Source: an uncultured Verrucomicrobiae bacterium
Lineage (GTDB): Bacteria; Verrucomicrobiota; Verrucomicrobiia; Verrucomicrobiales; DEV007
Reading direction: 5' to 3'
DNA length: 6,937 nt
NCBI GenBank assembly: GCA_937898895.1
Contig: CALDKL010000429.1
Span: 1 to 6,937, forward strand
Within the stretch, counting starts at the first letter, position 1; each line of letters begins with the position of its first letter. The position numbers were made by a program, and so were the translations under genes. This document shows, one piece after another, positions 5,882 to 6,937 of this stretch. The notes under the pieces were generated by a model. That model saw nothing but the letters and a program-made list of their open reading frames with translations, was not told where the DNA came from and ran no database searches.

Positions 5882-6160
5882 CGTTCTGAGCTAAGAGACT
5901 GTCAGGCTCGGAGTCGATCTTCAAGAAGCATTCGCCACGATGTTCTGGCGTATCCGCGCAGCCAGGCGCGAGCCACGGTGGAGGTTGCCAATGATCGGAT
6001 CGGGGCCGATCTGAATCCATTCTCTTCCCGGATGGTCCCGGCCTCAGCAAGGTGGCCCGGCAGGACCGGAGCCTTCCAAAAAGCGGTTGAAGAGACGCCT
6101 GATCGTCACTACCTTGCCCGCCCCTGCCCCACCCCCTCCTTCGGTCAACCCGCGTCTCCC
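5882..6160. other. Divergent intergenic region between ceramidase-like and chaperone genes
   Basis: This 279-base region should carry promoters for both divergent genes. On the plus strand a weak sigma-70-like candidate is TTGAAG (6087-6092), 17 bases, then TACCTT (6110-6115), 45 bases before the chaperone ATG. On the minus strand TTGAAG occurs at 5919-5924 but lacks a good -10 at normal spacing. GATCGG-GG-CCGATC (5998-6011) is a perfect inverted repeat, and an imperfect hairpin is possible at 6034-6067 (GGTCC/GGACC outside, GGCC/GGCC inside). No protein gene is convincing; a 24-codon plus-strand frame from 5940 has no start signal or family resemblance. Confidence 0.5.
5998..6011. repeat. 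Inverted repeat GATCGG-GG-CCGATC
   Basis: A perfect 6-bp inverted repeat with a 2-base centre, preceded by another GATCGG copy at 5993-5998, which shares one base with it. It lies 117 bases from the ceramidase-like start and 150 bases from the chaperone start. It could be an operator for a dimeric regulator, or chance in GC-rich DNA. Confidence 0.35.
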
Positions 6161-6937
6161 ATGCTCAGCAAGCTTCGACACATTCAAAAGGGCGTCCTCA
6201 TCTTCGTCACCATCATCATCGTGGTGTCTTTCGCCTGGCTTTACTCCGATTACGATTTTGTGCAAGGCACCCTCGGCCGCCAGGACTGCGTCGTGAAAGT
6301 CTACGACCGCTGCTATCGCCAGAAGGAGTTCCAGAAACTGGCGAGCAGCTTCGATGTCGCCCTCGAGCTGGGAATGTACGATTTTGCAATGGTCCTCTTC
6401 CAGGAAGACCGTATGGACCGCGATCCCACCAGCTTCGTGATGAGCCTCATCATCCTCCGCAAGGAAGCCGGGAAACTGGGAATCGAGCCATCCGCTGCGG
6501 AGATCAAGGCGGCGATCCCCTCGCTCCCGATCTTCCAGCAGCCGTGGGTCACTGCCGAGATTGTGGAAAACCGGATCCTCGGTCCGAACGGATTCACCCA
6601 GAGCGACCTCGCCCAACTGGTGAAGGACTACCTCTCCTTCCAGAAACTTCGCGAACTGATCGTGGCGGGGGTCGAGGCCGTACCGAGCGAAGCGGCGAAG
6701 CGCTACATCCAGGAAAACCAGCGATACACCGCCTCAGTGGTGCGCTTTGATCGCAGCGCCTTCTCGGCCGGAGTGAAGATCTCCGATGAGGACATCAAAA
6801 AGTACTACGAGGAGAATCAGGCCGATCTCAAGAGTGAACCGAAACGCGGTTTCGATTTCGTGAAATTCACGCCGAAACCCCAGGCCGAAGGCGCCACGAA
6901 TGAAGCCAAGGCCAAAGCAAACCTCGCTTTTGCCAAT
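6161..6937 (+). CDS. SurA/PpiD-like membrane-anchored peptidyl-prolyl isomerase or chaperone (N-terminal part; 3' end outside window)
   Basis: The frame is open from the ATG to the window edge (259 codons, no stop). Residues 1-10 are basic and cytoplasmic, and 11-28 (GVLIFVTIIIVVSFAWLY) form one transmembrane helix, the N-in anchor arrangement of PpiD. Residues about 45-185 fit the helical SurA/PpiD N-terminal chaperone domain: VVKVYDRCYRQKEFQKL, then LRKEAGKLGIEPSAAEIKAAI (99-119), a FTQSDLAQLVKDYLSFQKLRE block (145-165) and VPSEAAKRYIQENQ (174-187). Residues 206-222 (KISDEDIKKYYEENQAD) match the segment that precedes the parvulin isomerase domain in PpiD. That domain itself would lie beyond the window, so isomerase activity cannot be judged. 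The expected role is helping fold exported proteins at the periplasmic face of the inner membrane. No Shine-Dalgarno is seen; the ATG is chosen because the basic-hydrophobic anchor starts there. Confidence 0.85.
   Translation, partial: MLSKLRHIQKGVLIFVTIIIVVSFAWLYSDYDFVQGTLGRQDCVVKVYDRCYRQKEFQKLASSFDVALELGMYDFAMVLFQEDRMDRDPTSFVMSLIILRKEAGKLGIEPSAAEIKAAIPSLPIFQQPWVTAEIVENRILGPNGFTQSDLAQLVKDYLSFQKLRELIVAGVEAVPSEAAKRYIQENQRYTASVVRFDRSAFSAGVKISDEDIKKYYEENQADLKSEPKRGFDFVKFTPKPQAEGATNEAKAKANLAFAN

Noticed and set aside
5940..6014. A 24-codon plus-strand frame in the divergent intergenic region
   Set aside because: No ribosome binding site, arginine-rich random-looking product, and no similarity to a known small-protein class.
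6044..6616. A 190-codon minus-strand open frame opposite the chaperone gene
   Set aside because: The plus strand there encodes a SurA/PpiD-like N-terminal domain with a membrane anchor; the opposite frame is acidic and Gly/His-rich without a recognisable domain.
1..6937. Possible defence system, mobile element, CRISPR array or new RNA system
   Set aside because: No transposase, integrase, reverse transcriptase, Cas-like gene, direct-repeat array or terminal inverted repeats could be found. Genes are typical chromosomal metabolic and envelope genes with similar base composition.

Overview
The window looks like ordinary chromosome from a GC-rich bacterium, most likely of the Planctomycetes-Verrucomicrobia-Chlamydiae group and probably Verrucomicrobiota. 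Three things suggest this: a short membrane protein of the anti-sigma-like type paired with an exported PDZ protein, a ceramidase-fold protein of the short type common in that group, and mostly weak or absent Shine-Dalgarno sequences. The taxonomic call rests on recalled family resemblance and was not tested by a search.

Layout, left to right. (1) 2-667, plus strand: the C-terminal half of 6-phosphogluconate dehydrogenase (gnd), cut by the window edge and followed by a clear intrinsic terminator at 708-734. (2) 876-3417, minus strand: three genes in one direction, transcribed as membrane-anchored thermonuclease (3417-2659), then a single-pass membrane protein (2577-2035), then an exported PDZ-domain protein (1976-876). 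The gaps are 81 and 58 bases. The PDZ gene ends against a perfect 13-bp hairpin and converges on gnd. (3) 3651-5881, minus strand: a two-gene operon of an exported ceramidase-fold hydrolase and an HpcH/HpaI-type 2-oxo-acid aldolase, joined by a GTGA start/stop overlap and ending in a hairpin. (4) 5882-6160: a divergent intergenic region. (5) 6161 to the end, plus strand: the start of a membrane-anchored SurA/PpiD-like periplasmic chaperone, cut by the right edge.

Except for gnd and the aldolase, the proteins are predicted to be exported or membrane-anchored, so most of the window concerns the cell envelope and periplasm. The ceramidase-like/aldolase pair is the best-supported functional unit. 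The PDZ/membrane-protein pair resembles the downstream part of an ECF sigma-factor cassette, but no sigma gene lies in the window. I found no rRNA, tRNA, CRISPR array, insertion sequence, phage gene or defence system. I see no strong evidence for a novel system. The points most worth checking are the loss of the ceramidase nucleophile, the overlapping aldolase partner, and the sigma-less membrane/PDZ pair.
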